Shown here: positions 32,003 to 39,679 of the stretch, piece after piece
Position numbering within the stretch: position 1 is the stretch's first letter
How the letters are laid out: each line of letters opens with the position of its first letter
Assembly: GCF_024721315.2 (NCBI RefSeq)
Contig: NZ_JANFAK020000073.1
Span: forward strand, 1 to 41,518
From: Streptomyces sp. Isolate_45
GTDB taxonomy: Bacteria > Actinomycetota > Actinomycetes > Streptomycetales > Streptomycetaceae
Direction of reading: 5' to 3'
DNA: 41,518 bases
Translations under genes and position numbers: made by a program
The notes under the pieces: model-generated
Database searches by the model: none
Told to the model about the DNA's origin: nothing
Seen by the model: only the letters and a program-made list of their open reading frames with translations

Positions 32003-32641
32003 TCAGGGAGTGAAGACCTGGTCCAGGGTGTCGATCGCCGGCCCCTCGCCGGAGCCCCCGTCGGCTCCCATGTGGTAGCGGAAGACGAGCCCCTGGTCGG
32101 GGTGGGCGACGAGCCAGTCGATGAGCTGTCGCAGGGTGATCTTCTGGTTCTCGGTGCTCGCGACGATCGGGGTGACCGCGGTGACCTCGGCATCGGCGGC
32201 GATCGGGAGGAACGTTTCCTTGCCCACGGTCTCGAAGGGCGCGCCGTCGGTGTCGGGGGCGGCGCAGCCCCAGTTTCCGTGCTTGACGATCAGGCTGTGG
32301 AAGCCGCCCTCGGGCGTGTAGCGGTTGACCTCGATCTCGTCCGGGGAGATCGGCATCCTGTGGTCGCAGGTGGCCGCCGGCGCCGGGGACTCGGGCTTCT
32401 TGGTCGGGGTCGCCGCGCCGCCGGCCGCCGCGGTCGGCGTGGGCTTCGACTTCGGCTTCTGCGCGGCCGTCGCCGTCGCGCCGGGCTTGGTCCCGGTCGA
32501 GGAGGACGCGGCCGGGGCGACGGGCGGCGTGCCGGGCGCCGCCCCGTCGCCGCCGTCGTCACCCTGACAGCCGGAGAGCGTCAAAACCCCGCACAGGACC
32601 ATGGCCCCCAGGGCCGTTCGCCGGTGTCGCACCGCTCGCAT
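32003..32641 (-). CDS. Uncharacterised secreted lipoprotein
   Basis: This is a 212-residue lipoprotein with a signal peptide ending in the lipobox LTLSGC (Cys about residue 25). A Thr/Pro/Ala/Lys linker covers about 60 residues. The mature domain reads CDHRMPISPDEIEVNRYTPE, GGFHSLIVKHGNWGCAAPD, FLPIAADAEVTAVTPIV and ITLRQLIDWLVAHPDQG. Two Cys (CDHRM and WGCAAP) may pair. I do not recognise the domain. ATG 32641 is preferred over 32647 because GGAGGGGG is correctly spaced. The 225-bp gap to the upstream TetR stop on the same strand makes cotranscription doubtful. Confidence 0.72.
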   Translation of the reverse strand: MRAVRHRRTALGAMVLCGVLTLSGCQGDDGGDGAAPGTPPVAPAASSSTGTKPGATATAAQKPKSKPTPTAAAGGAATPTKKPESPAPAATCDHRMPISPDEIEVNRYTPEGGFHSLIVKHGNWGCAAPDTDGAPFETVGKETFLPIAADAEVTAVTPIVASTENQKITLRQLIDWLVAHPDQGLVFRYHMGADGGSGEGPAIDTLDQVFTP

Positions 32642-32866
32642 CGCCATTCCCCCTCCACCGCCGCCACCTGCCGCCGCCCTGCCGCGCCGAAGCGTCGCGC
32701 GTCAACGTAGCGCGGGGATCCGGCCGGGGCGATGGCCCGATCCCTTTCGTCACCGAGCCGGGATCGCGCCGTTGCCGACCCCGGACGTCCGGGACGTCGC
32801 CACCCGACCGGCACGGCGACGAGTCGCTCCGACCGGCCGCGCGTCCCAAGGGTGTGCCGGGGTGCG

Positions 32867-33445
32867 CTACGGGGTCCGCAGGCCCGACAGGAGCCGGTCC
32901 AGAGCGCGTTCCGTGGCCGACAGGTCGCCGCCCCTGGCCAGCCAGAGCACGGCCTCGTTCATCGCCCCGGAGAGCAGCCGGGCCAGCGGTTCCACCGGCT
33001 GGGCGGGGATGACCCCGGCCGCCACGAGGGCCGTCAGCGCTTCCGCGAGGTGCCGGGCGGAGTGCTCCTCGTCCAGGGCCCGCCACTCGTCCCAGCCGAG
33101 CACCGCCGGAGCGTCCACCAGCAGGATCTGCCGTACCGAGGGGTTGGATCCCGCGGCCAGGAAGGCTCGGCAACCGGCCCGGAGCTGCTCCCAGGGGTCC
33201 TCGTACTCCTCCGCCGCGGCCGCGACCCGCTCCCCCAGCTCGCGTTGGACCTCGGCGACGACAGCCCGGAAGAGCCCCGCCTTGCTGTCGAAGTGGTGGT
33301 ACGCGGCCCCCTTGGTCACCCCGACCGCCTGCGCCACCTCGGCCAGCACGACGTGGTGGTACCCGTCGTCCGCGAACCGTCGCCGCCCTTCGGCCAGCAG
33401 CGCCCGGCGCGTGGCCTCCCGCCGCTGTGCCCGGTTGACCGCCAT
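32867..33445 (-). CDS. TetR-family regulator
   Basis: This is a 192-residue TetR protein. The HTH is at about residues 8-55: TRRALLAEGRRRFADDGYHH, VVLAEVAQAVGVTKGAAYHH and FDSKAGLFRAVVAEVQ, with the recognition helix TKGAAYHHF. The ligand domain contains QILLVDAPAVLGWDEWRALDEEHSARHLAEAL, typical of the branch with a C-terminal domain found in many Streptomyces. It is divergent from a VOC/glyoxalase gene with two CATAC-N5-GTATG palindromes between them. Its likely job is repression of that gene and of itself. Inducer is unknown. Confidence 0.9.
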   Translation of the reverse strand: MAVNRAQRREATRRALLAEGRRRFADDGYHHVVLAEVAQAVGVTKGAAYHHFDSKAGLFRAVVAEVQRELGERVAAAAEEYEDPWEQLRAGCRAFLAAGSNPSVRQILLVDAPAVLGWDEWRALDEEHSARHLAEALTALVAAGVIPAQPVEPLARLLSGAMNEAVLWLARGGDLSATERALDRLLSGLRTP

Positions 33446-33469
33446 CGCAGGTACCGCCTTCCCATTTCG

Positions 33470-33515
33470 CGTACCCGGGGTATGCTAGCCCCATGGTTCA
33501 CATACTCCGGGTATG
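33470..33515. promoter_or_regulatory. Twin operator between tetR and the VOC gene
   Basis: CGTAC-CCGGG-GTATG (33470-33484) and CATAC-TCCGG-GTATG (33501-33515) are 31 bp apart, about three helical turns, so two dimers would lie on one face. TATGCT (33481-33486) on the plus strand and TAGCAT on the minus strand are plausible -10 elements overlapping the first site. Confidence 0.7.
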
Positions 33516-33566
33516 CGAAATGGCACGGGTCGGCGCCGCGCTCCGGCCGGACGTGAGGAGACGGTC

Positions 33567-33998
33567 ATGACCAACGCACTCGGCGGCTTCTACCCGGTGA
33601 TCGCGACGACGGACGTGACCGCTTCCCGCGACTTCTACACCCGGCACCTCGGCTTCGAGATCACCTTCGAGGCCGACTGGTACGTCAGCCTGCGCCGCCC
33701 CGACGCCCCCCAGTACGAACTGGCCCTCCTGGACCCTGCCCATCCGACCGTCCCCGAGGGACACCGCGTCCCCCTGCGCGGCGGCCTGCTGCTGAACTTC
33801 GAGGTGGCCGACGTGGACGCCGAACACCGCCGCCTCGTGGCGCGAGCGGGACTGACCGAGATCCTGCCGCTGCGCACGGAGGAGTTCGGCCAGCGGCACT
33901 TCATCGTCGGCGCCCCGGACGGCGTCCTGATCGACGTCATCACCGTCGTCCCGCCGACCGGGGAGTACGCCGCCCAGTACGCCGACGCCCCCGTGTGA
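33567..33998 (+). CDS. VOC family (glyoxalase-like) protein
   Basis: This is a 143-residue protein of the vicinal-oxygen-chelate fold. VIATTDVTASRDFYTRHLGF is the first beta-alpha-beta module and GGLLLNFEVADVDAEHRRLV the second. RHFIVGAPDGVLIDVITVVP supplies the usual metal-Glu/Asp region. The exact metal ligands cannot be confirmed by eye, so the reaction could be glyoxalase, dioxygenase or drug binding. GAGGAG lies just before ATG 33567. It is divergent from a TetR gene that probably represses it through the twin operator. Confidence 0.85.
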   Translation: MTNALGGFYPVIATTDVTASRDFYTRHLGFEITFEADWYVSLRRPDAPQYELALLDPAHPTVPEGHRVPLRGGLLLNFEVADVDAEHRRLVARAGLTEILPLRTEEFGQRHFIVGAPDGVLIDVITVVPPTGEYAAQYADAPV

Positions 33999-34041
33999 GG
34001 CCCCCCGATCCCGGCCGGCGCGGACCGACACCACGCACGGG

Positions 34042-34071
34042 GCCGCCCCTTCCCGTACGGGAAGGGGCGGC
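34042..34071. terminator. Bidirectional terminator between convergent genes
   Basis: GCCGCCCCTTCCC (34042-34054) and GGGAAGGGGCGGC (34059-34071) form a perfect 13-bp stem closed by the self-complementary GTAC. It lies between the VOC gene and the secreted small protein. Confidence 0.85.
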
Positions 34072-34132
34072 TCCGGCCCGTCAGCACGGACGCGCGGCCC
34101 GTCAGTCAGGCCGTCAGGCAGTCAGGCCGTCA

Positions 34133-34516
34133 TCAGCACTGGCGCAGGCCCGGCGCGGGGTCGACCGACGTGTGGACGTCCACGGCCGGGACGTTGCCCC
34201 ACTGGCCGTTGTCCAGCTTGGTCCAGTACCAGACGTTGTTGCCGCCGGTGTGGTTGTCCCCGGGGCCCCAGCACTGGAACCAGCTGAAGCCCGTGTTGAG
34301 CGGGCCGCGGACCCCGGAGCTGTAGGAGCGGTGCTCGTAGCCCTTGGCGCCGGCCCTGTTGCCGCACCACAGCTTGCCGTCGGAGCGGACCCCGCATTCG
34401 GCGGCCGCACCCTTCACGGCCGTGGGCGTCGCCATCGCGGGCCCGGTGACGGTGGCCAGGCCGCCCGCCAGGGCGGCGGCGGCGAGACCGAGGGCGATCT
34501 TCTTGCGTGCGGACAT
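34133..34516 (-). CDS. Small secreted protein with SH3-like pattern
   Basis: This 127-residue exported protein has signal peptide MSARKKIALGLAAAALAGGL and cleavage near AMA/TPTA. The mature part has four Cys in ECGVRSDGKLWCG, WFQCWGPG and a C-terminal LRQC, probably forming two disulfides. Segments VRGPLNTGFSWFQCW and WYWTKLDNGQWGNVPAVDVH resemble a bacterial SH3 domain, with the Trp/Gly-rich turn pattern. It may bind cell-wall peptides. The next minus-strand gene upstream is an NlpC/P60 hydrolase, 70 bp away. ATG 34516 begins a typical signal peptide. Exact function is unknown. Confidence 0.72.
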   Translation of the reverse strand: MSARKKIALGLAAAALAGGLATVTGPAMATPTAVKGAAAECGVRSDGKLWCGNRAGAKGYEHRSYSSGVRGPLNTGFSWFQCWGPGDNHTGGNNVWYWTKLDNGQWGNVPAVDVHTSVDPAPGLRQC

Positions 34517-34586
34517 GCTTCCTCCTCGAAAGGGCTCCGTCGGGAGCCGGTGATGGGTGTGGTGGTGAGTGGTCGCCGCCCGGTGG

Positions 34587-35444
34587 TCAGCGGCAGGTGG
34601 GCACGCCGTCCAGCCAGGCGGGGCCCTTGAGGTAGATGTTGGTGATCCACGCCCGGTACTCGGGCAGGTAGGACCAGGCGTCGTTGGTGTAGCCCTCCGC
34701 CGTCACCGTCTCGGCGTGCTTCTGGCACTCGACGCGCACCGAGGTCGGGCCGGCGAACCGGTGCACCCGCCCGCTGCTCGTGGACGGCTCCGTGTGGGTC
34801 CACACATCGGTGCCCCAGGTGCTGAACGTTCCCGGAGCCCGCGACGCCTCGTCGATGCGGACCGCGCCCGCGTAGTCCCCTCCCAGTCGTACGTCGCTGA
34901 CCGCGATCCGGGTGCCCGACTGCCGGGCCTCCACCATCTTTCCGGCACCCAGGTAGATCGCGATGTGGTGGACGGAGCCCCCGGACCCCCAGGCGAGGAG
35001 GTCGCCCGGCAGCAGTGGCGCCGTCCCCCGGGCCGCCGAGAAACGCTGCTTCACCTGCGGGGAGTTGAACTGGTGGTACGAGTTGCCGGACAGCGGGTCG
35101 CCGCCGGCGGCGCGGGCGTAGGCGTGGCGGACCAGTCCCGAGCAGTCGAAGCCCAGCCGCTCCGGGTCGTGTTCGCTGGCCGGGTCGCTCGGGTCGACCT
35201 GGCCGTACGTCGGCCCCGGCCGCGGCCCGTGGCCGCCGCCCCAGGTGTACCAGACGCCGATCTGCTCGCAGGCGGCCCGTACGGCGGCCTCCGCCACCGC
35301 CGAGGCCCCGGTGGCGAGCACGCCGCAGGACGCCGCTGCCGCCGCTGCCGCCGGTGCCGGTGCCGCTGTGGCTCGGGCGCCTCCCCAGCCGGCCAGGAGC
35401 ACGATCGCCGTCACCGCCGCCCCCACCGTTCTCCGCATCCCCAT
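34587..35444 (-). CDS. Secreted NlpC/P60 peptidase
   Basis: This is a 285-residue exported peptidase with signal peptide MGMRRTVGAAVTAIVLLAGW. The catalytic domain has GVWYTWGGG, then Cys101 in RLGFDCSGLVRHAYA and the His region GGSVHHIAIYLGAGKMVEA (His160), the NlpC/P60 dyad. It cleaves peptide stems of peptidoglycan or related amides. The C-terminal ~50 residues (SVRVECQKHAETVTAEGYTN ... WITNIYL) look SH3-like and probably hold it to the wall. ATG 35444 is chosen because GGGGA lies 8 nt upstream; ATG 35438 is an alternative. It and the small secreted SH3-like protein form a same-strand wall-associated pair. Confidence 0.87.
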   Translation of the reverse strand: MGMRRTVGAAVTAIVLLAGWGGARATAAPAPAAAAAAASCGVLATGASAVAEAAVRAACEQIGVWYTWGGGHGPRPGPTYGQVDPSDPASEHDPERLGFDCSGLVRHAYARAAGGDPLSGNSYHQFNSPQVKQRFSAARGTAPLLPGDLLAWGSGGSVHHIAIYLGAGKMVEARQSGTRIAVSDVRLGGDYAGAVRIDEASRAPGTFSTWGTDVWTHTEPSTSSGRVHRFAGPTSVRVECQKHAETVTAEGYTNDAWSYLPEYRAWITNIYLKGPAWLDGVPTCR

Positions 35445-35653
35445 GTACGTATCCCCGTCCCCGTCCTCGTCCCCGTCGCGGCGTCGCCGCGGTGTCGTCC
35501 CCGTGATCGCGGTCCGGCTCTCCACCGGCCCGCCGGGCACTCCGAGACTGTGCCCCGGCACCCCCGCCTGTCGAGGAACCCACGGTCGCCCACCGCGACG
35601 GGAAACGGGAAACCTTCGGGAAACCCCCTCCCACCAGGCACGTTGACCCGCCG

Positions 35654-38600
35654 TCAGCCTCGCGGGCCGGCGGCGGGGGCGTCGGACGCGCACGGCGGAC
35701 GGTAAGGGCGTCCGGGCAACAGGAAACGCCAGCGCCCCGGCGTCGGATCCCCGATCAGGGTGCAGATCGCGGCCGTCCGCCCGCCCGGATCGACGGACCA
35801 GAAGCGGACGGTCCCGTCGGTGCCGCTGCTCGCCGGCCTCCCGCTGGACGGGTCGTAGGCGACGCCCCACACGGCCCCGCCGTGTCCCGCGAGGGTGGCG
35901 ACCGGCCGGAACCCGACCGCGTCCCACAGCCGGACCGTGCCGTCGATGCCTCCGGAGGCGAGGACCCGGCCGTCGGGCCCGAAGGCCACGGCGCGGACCG
36001 CGCCCGTGTGCCCGGTGAGGGTGGCGAGGGAACGGCCGGACGCGGGCTCCCACACCCGGACCGTGCCGTCGTTGGCACTGCTGGCCAGGCGCTCTCCGTC
36101 GGAGCTGAAGGACACGCTCCGCACGGCGCCCCCGTGGCCGCGCAGGACCGTCCGCGGCGAACGCCCGGCGACGTCCCAGAGCCGCACCGTCAGGTCGTCG
36201 CTCCCGGAGGCCAGGAGCCGTCCGTCCGGGCTGAACGCGACCGCGTTGACGAAGTCCTGGTGCGCGGTCAGGGTGCTCAGCTGGGCCCGTCGGGCGGTGT
36301 CCCACAGTTTCACCGTGCGGTCCGCACTCGCCGACGCGAGGGTCCGGCCGTCCGGTGAGAACGCCAGCGCGAAGACCGACCCGCCGTGCTCGGTGAGGGT
36401 GGCGAGCAGCGTCCGCCGGGCGCAGTCCCACAGTCTGACCGTGCGGTCGGCGCCCGCCGACGCCACGAGGCGTCCGTCGGGGGAGAACGCCACGGCAAAG
36501 ACGGCCCCCTGGTGCCCGGTCAGCATCCCGGCGGGGCGGCGCTGCCGCAGGTCCCACAGGCGGACGGCCCGGTCCGCGCCCGCCGAGGCGAGCAGCCGCC
36601 CGCCGGGGGCGAACGCCGCCTGCCACACCTCGGCGAAGGGGCGGACCACCAGCGCGGTCCGGCCCGGGTCCCACACCACCGCCGACCGGTCGAACCCGCC
36701 GGTGGCCAGGAGGTCGTCCGGTCCGACCGCCACCGCGAGCACGTAGTCGGTGTGCCCGGCGAGGACCTGGGTGACCCGGTGTCCGGCCGTGTCCCACAGC
36801 TTGGCCGTGCCGTCGCCGCTGGTACTGACGACGGTGGTGCCGTCCCGCGTGTAGGCGACGGCGTTGACGTCGTCGCTGTGCCCGCGCAGCACCTCCGTCG
36901 CCGTGGGCCGGCCGGGCCCGGAGACGTCCCAGATCCGGACGGTGCGGTCCGCGCCGCCCGAGGCGACGCTGCGCCCGTCCGGTGCGAAGGCCACCCCGAG
37001 CACCCCGTCGTCATGCCCTTCGAGGACCTCTTCCGTACCGGCGCCCGCGCCCGTGTCGGCCACCTCCCACAGTCGGACCGTGCGGTCGGCGGCGCCCGAG
37101 ACCACCCGGCGCCCGTCCGGGGAGAACGCGACCCCGTGCACGGCGTCGGTGTGGCCGCGCAGCGTGCTCCGCGGCTGTCCCGACGCCGTGTCCCACAGGC
37201 GTACCGTCCCGTCGACTCCCCCCGACACGAGGGTCGTGCCGTCGGGCGAGAAGGCGACGGAACGGACCCCGCCGCCGTGTCCGTAGAGGGTGCCCACCGG
37301 CTGGCGTTCCGGCAGCCGCCACAGCCGGACCGTCCCGTCCGCGCTCGCCGACGCCAACAGCCGGCCGTCCGGGGCGAAGGCCACCCCCAGCACCGGCCCG
37401 CCGTGCCCGGTGAGCGTGGCCACCGCCTGCCGGTGGCCGGCGCCGCCCCACAGCCGTACGGTCGTGTCGGCGCTGGCCGTCGCGAGCAGCTTGCCGTCCG
37501 GGGCGAAGGCCACCCCGTTGACCGGGCCCGTGTGTCCGGACAGCCGGCCGGTGAAGGCCTGCGCCTGCGTGCTGAGCAGCGCGCCGCGCGCCTCCGTCGT
37601 AGGGGCCGTCCGGTACGCCTCCACGGCCAGCAGCATCGACGCCTCCGGCTGGCCCGACGCCAGCGCCCCGGAGCGCACCGCCAGCGCCTGCGACTGCGCG
37701 ACCAGTCGTTCCTCCACCGCCCGCGACCACTGGTGGAAGGCCAGTCCACCGGCGGTCAGCGCCAGGACCAGCAGCAGGCCCAGCGTCACCAGCAGCCTGC
37801 GGTGCGTCCGCGCCCGGCGCAGGGACCGCAGCCGCCGTCCGTGTTCAGCGGCCCGGCTCGCGGCGAGGAACTCGCCCTCCCAGGGGCCCGGCGGATCACG
37901 GCCGTCCTGCTGCTCGGCCCATTCCCCGGCCGCCGCCAACCGGCTGCCCCGGTAGAGGAGTTCCGCGTCCCGGCCGCCCCGCACCCAGGCCGCCGCCGCG
38001 TCGGCGAGCTGCTGGCGCTGCAGGAGTCCCGCCCGGTCGGAGTGGATCCATCGGCGCAGCCGGGGCCAGGCCCGCAGGAGGGCCTCGTGGGTGATCCGCA
38101 CCGCGGACTCGCCGGCCGTCACGAGGCGGGCCCGTACGAAGGCGTCCAGCGCGGCGCCCGCCGCGCCCGCGTCACGCAGCCCCGCGAGCAGCCGGTCGGG
38201 CTCGACGCGGCGCCGGGTCTCCACGTCCCCGTCGCCGATCTGCACCAACCTCAGCAGCACGCGCCGGGCCGCGTCCTTCCCGGCCTGGTCGAGCCCGGTG
38301 AACACGTCCTCCGCCGTGCGCGCGACCGCGCCGCGCAGGCCTCCCGTCGCCTCGTACCCGGCGACCGTGAGGGTGCGGCCCGAGCGGGCGCCCCAGGTCA
38401 CCAGGAGGGCGTGCGACAACAGCGGTAGGGCGCCCGCCGAACCCGCCGGGGTGCCGTCCTCCGCCCCGGCGTCCCGTGCCAGCAGTTCCACCAGGCCGGG
38501 TTCCAGCAGCAGCCCGGCCCGCTCGGCGGGGCGGGTGATGGCCGCGCGCAGCTCTTCGGGGGTCATCGGGGCGAGGACGAACAGGCCGCGGGTGAACACG

Positions 38601-39457
38601 TCGGCGAGCTCGGGGTGGGCCAGGCAGCGTCCGCTGAAGTCGGCGCGCAGGCCGAGGACGACGAGGGCGGGGGCGTCGGTGTCGCCGCCGGAGAGCGCCG
38701 ACAGTTCGGTGAGCGCGGTGATGAAGGTCCGCCGTTGTGCCTCGTCGCGGCACAGCGTGAACACTTCCTCGAACTGGTCGACGACCAGGACCAGCCGGGC
38801 CCCGTCGGGCGCGGAGTCGCCCTCCGACGGCGCCGGCCGGGCGGGTGTGGCGGTGGGCTCCAGCACCCGCGCCAGCTCCCGCATCGGGTGGGCCGTCGGT
38901 GTGCAGAGCACCACGCGCGGGGCCCGGACGCCGAACGGCCCGGCGCCGCCCTGCCGCAGGGCGGGCACGAGCCCGGCCCGCAGCAGTGAGGACTTGCCGG
39001 CGCCCGACGGTGCCACCACCGCCAGGGGACCCTTGCCCGCTTGTCCCGCCAGCCGTTGCAGCAGCGTCGACGTGGCCCGTTCCCGTCCGAAGAACCAGTC
39101 GGCGTCGCCGGGACCGAACGCGGCCAGGCCCCGGTACGGACAGGCCGCGGGCTCGGCCTCCGGTCTGCGTGCCTGCGGCACGGTGTCCGGCACCAGCCGG
39201 GCCAGCGCGCCGCCCGCCCCGAGCGCCTCGTCGCAGCGTTGGGCGAGGTCGGCGGTGGGCGGCTTGGTGCCGTTCTCGATCTTGCTGAGGTAGCCCTTGC
39301 TGTAGTGCATGAGCCGCGCCAGCGCGGAGAGGGACAGCCCGCGTTCGGTCCTGACCTGCCGCAGCGCCGCCCCGAAGTCCGCGGCCGGCCCGGCGGCGCC
39401 TTCTGCGGCCGGGGCGGACCCTGCGGCTCCGTCCGGCGACGGGTCACGTGCGTCCAT
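35654..39457 (-). CDS. XRE-nSTAND-TM-WD40 protein with 14 WD repeats
   Basis: This is a 1267-residue multidomain protein. An XRE helix-turn-helix is at about residues 32-85 (LRQVRTERGLSLSALARLMH, SKGYLSKIENGTKPP). An nSTAND1-type ATPase follows, with Walker A APSGAGKS at 149-156 and Walker B LVLVVDQFEE around 222-231. A helix at about 554-575 (LLVTLGLLLVLALTAGGL) is a probable transmembrane segment. The C-terminus from about 625 to 1225 holds 14 WD40 repeats (GH...VAFSPDG...TVRLWD), enough for two seven-bladed propellers. ATG 39457 follows GGAGG by 5 nt. It is probably a conformational sensor or signal protein; the ligand and output are unknown. If the helix crosses the membrane, the propellers would be outside. 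Confidence 0.92.
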   Translation of the reverse strand: MDARDPSPDGAAGSAPAAEGAAGPAADFGAALRQVRTERGLSLSALARLMHYSKGYLSKIENGTKPPTADLAQRCDEALGAGGALARLVPDTVPQARRPEAEPAACPYRGLAAFGPGDADWFFGRERATSTLLQRLAGQAGKGPLAVVAPSGAGKSSLLRAGLVPALRQGGAGPFGVRAPRVVLCTPTAHPMRELARVLEPTATPARPAPSEGDSAPDGARLVLVVDQFEEVFTLCRDEAQRRTFITALTELSALSGGDTDAPALVVLGLRADFSGRCLAHPELADVFTRGLFVLAPMTPEELRAAITRPAERAGLLLEPGLVELLARDAGAEDGTPAGSAGALPLLSHALLVTWGARSGRTLTVAGYEATGGLRGAVARTAEDVFTGLDQAGKDAARRVLLRLVQIGDGDVETRRRVEPDRLLAGLRDAGAAGAALDAFVRARLVTAGESAVRITHEALLRAWPRLRRWIHSDRAGLLQRQQLADAAAAWVRGGRDAELLYRGSRLAAAGEWAEQQDGRDPPGPWEGEFLAASRAAEHGRRLRSLRRARTHRRLLVTLGLLLVLALTAGGLAFHQWSRAVEERLVAQSQALAVRSGALASGQPEASMLLAVEAYRTAPTTEARGALLSTQAQAFTGRLSGHTGPVNGVAFAPDGKLLATASADTTVRLWGGAGHRQAVATLTGHGGPVLGVAFAPDGRLLASASADGTVRLWRLPERQPVGTLYGHGGGVRSVAFSPDGTTLVSGGVDGTVRLWDTASGQPRSTLRGHTDAVHGVAFSPDGRRVVSGAADRTVRLWEVADTGAGAGTEEVLEGHDDGVLGVAFAPDGRSVASGGADRTVRIWDVSGPGRPTATEVLRGHSDDVNAVAYTRDGTTVVSTSGDGTAKLWDTAGHRVTQVLAGHTDYVLAVAVGPDDLLATGGFDRSAVVWDPGRTALVVRPFAEVWQAAFAPGGRLLASAGADRAVRLWDLRQRRPAGMLTGHQGAVFAVAFSPDGRLVASAGADRTVRLWDCARRTLLATLTEHGGSVFALAFSPDGRTLASASADRTVKLWDTARRAQLSTLTAHQDFVNAVAFSPDGRLLASGSDDLTVRLWDVAGRSPRTVLRGHGGAVRSVSFSSDGERLASSANDGTVRVWEPASGRSLATLTGHTGAVRAVAFGPDGRVLASGGIDGTVRLWDAVGFRPVATLAGHGGAVWGVAYDPSSGRPASSGTDGTVRFWSVDPGGRTAAICTLIGDPTPGRWRFLLPGRPYRPPCASDAPAAGPRG

Positions 39458-39635
39458 GGGCGCCTCCGTTGAGATCCGGCGGCCCACGCTAGCGAGGCGC
39501 CCGAGGCCCCCGCGCCGCGCGCCCACCCGTTCGGCTGAATCCGCTTGGCGTCGGCATGGAACTCCGGGCAGGGGGTAGCGCAGCGCATCCCGGTCGTGGG
39601 ACCCGCGGTTCCGTAGGGTCAGGAGGCTCGTGAAG

Positions 39636-39664
39636 CCCCGCCGACGTACGCGACGTCGGCGGGG
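39636..39664 (-). terminator. Terminator of the GH20 gene
   Basis: CCCCGCCGACGT (39636-39647) and ACGTCGGCGGGG (39653-39664) form a perfect 12-bp stem with a 5-nt loop, beginning 15 bp beyond the stop codon of the hexosaminidase gene. Confidence 0.8.
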
Positions 39665-39679
39665 CGGCGGGTTCGGGTT

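Noticed and set aside
36386..38428. Long plus-strand open frame opposite the WD40 gene
   Set aside because: It shows only the antisense image of the WD repeats, and codon composition fits the minus-strand gene.
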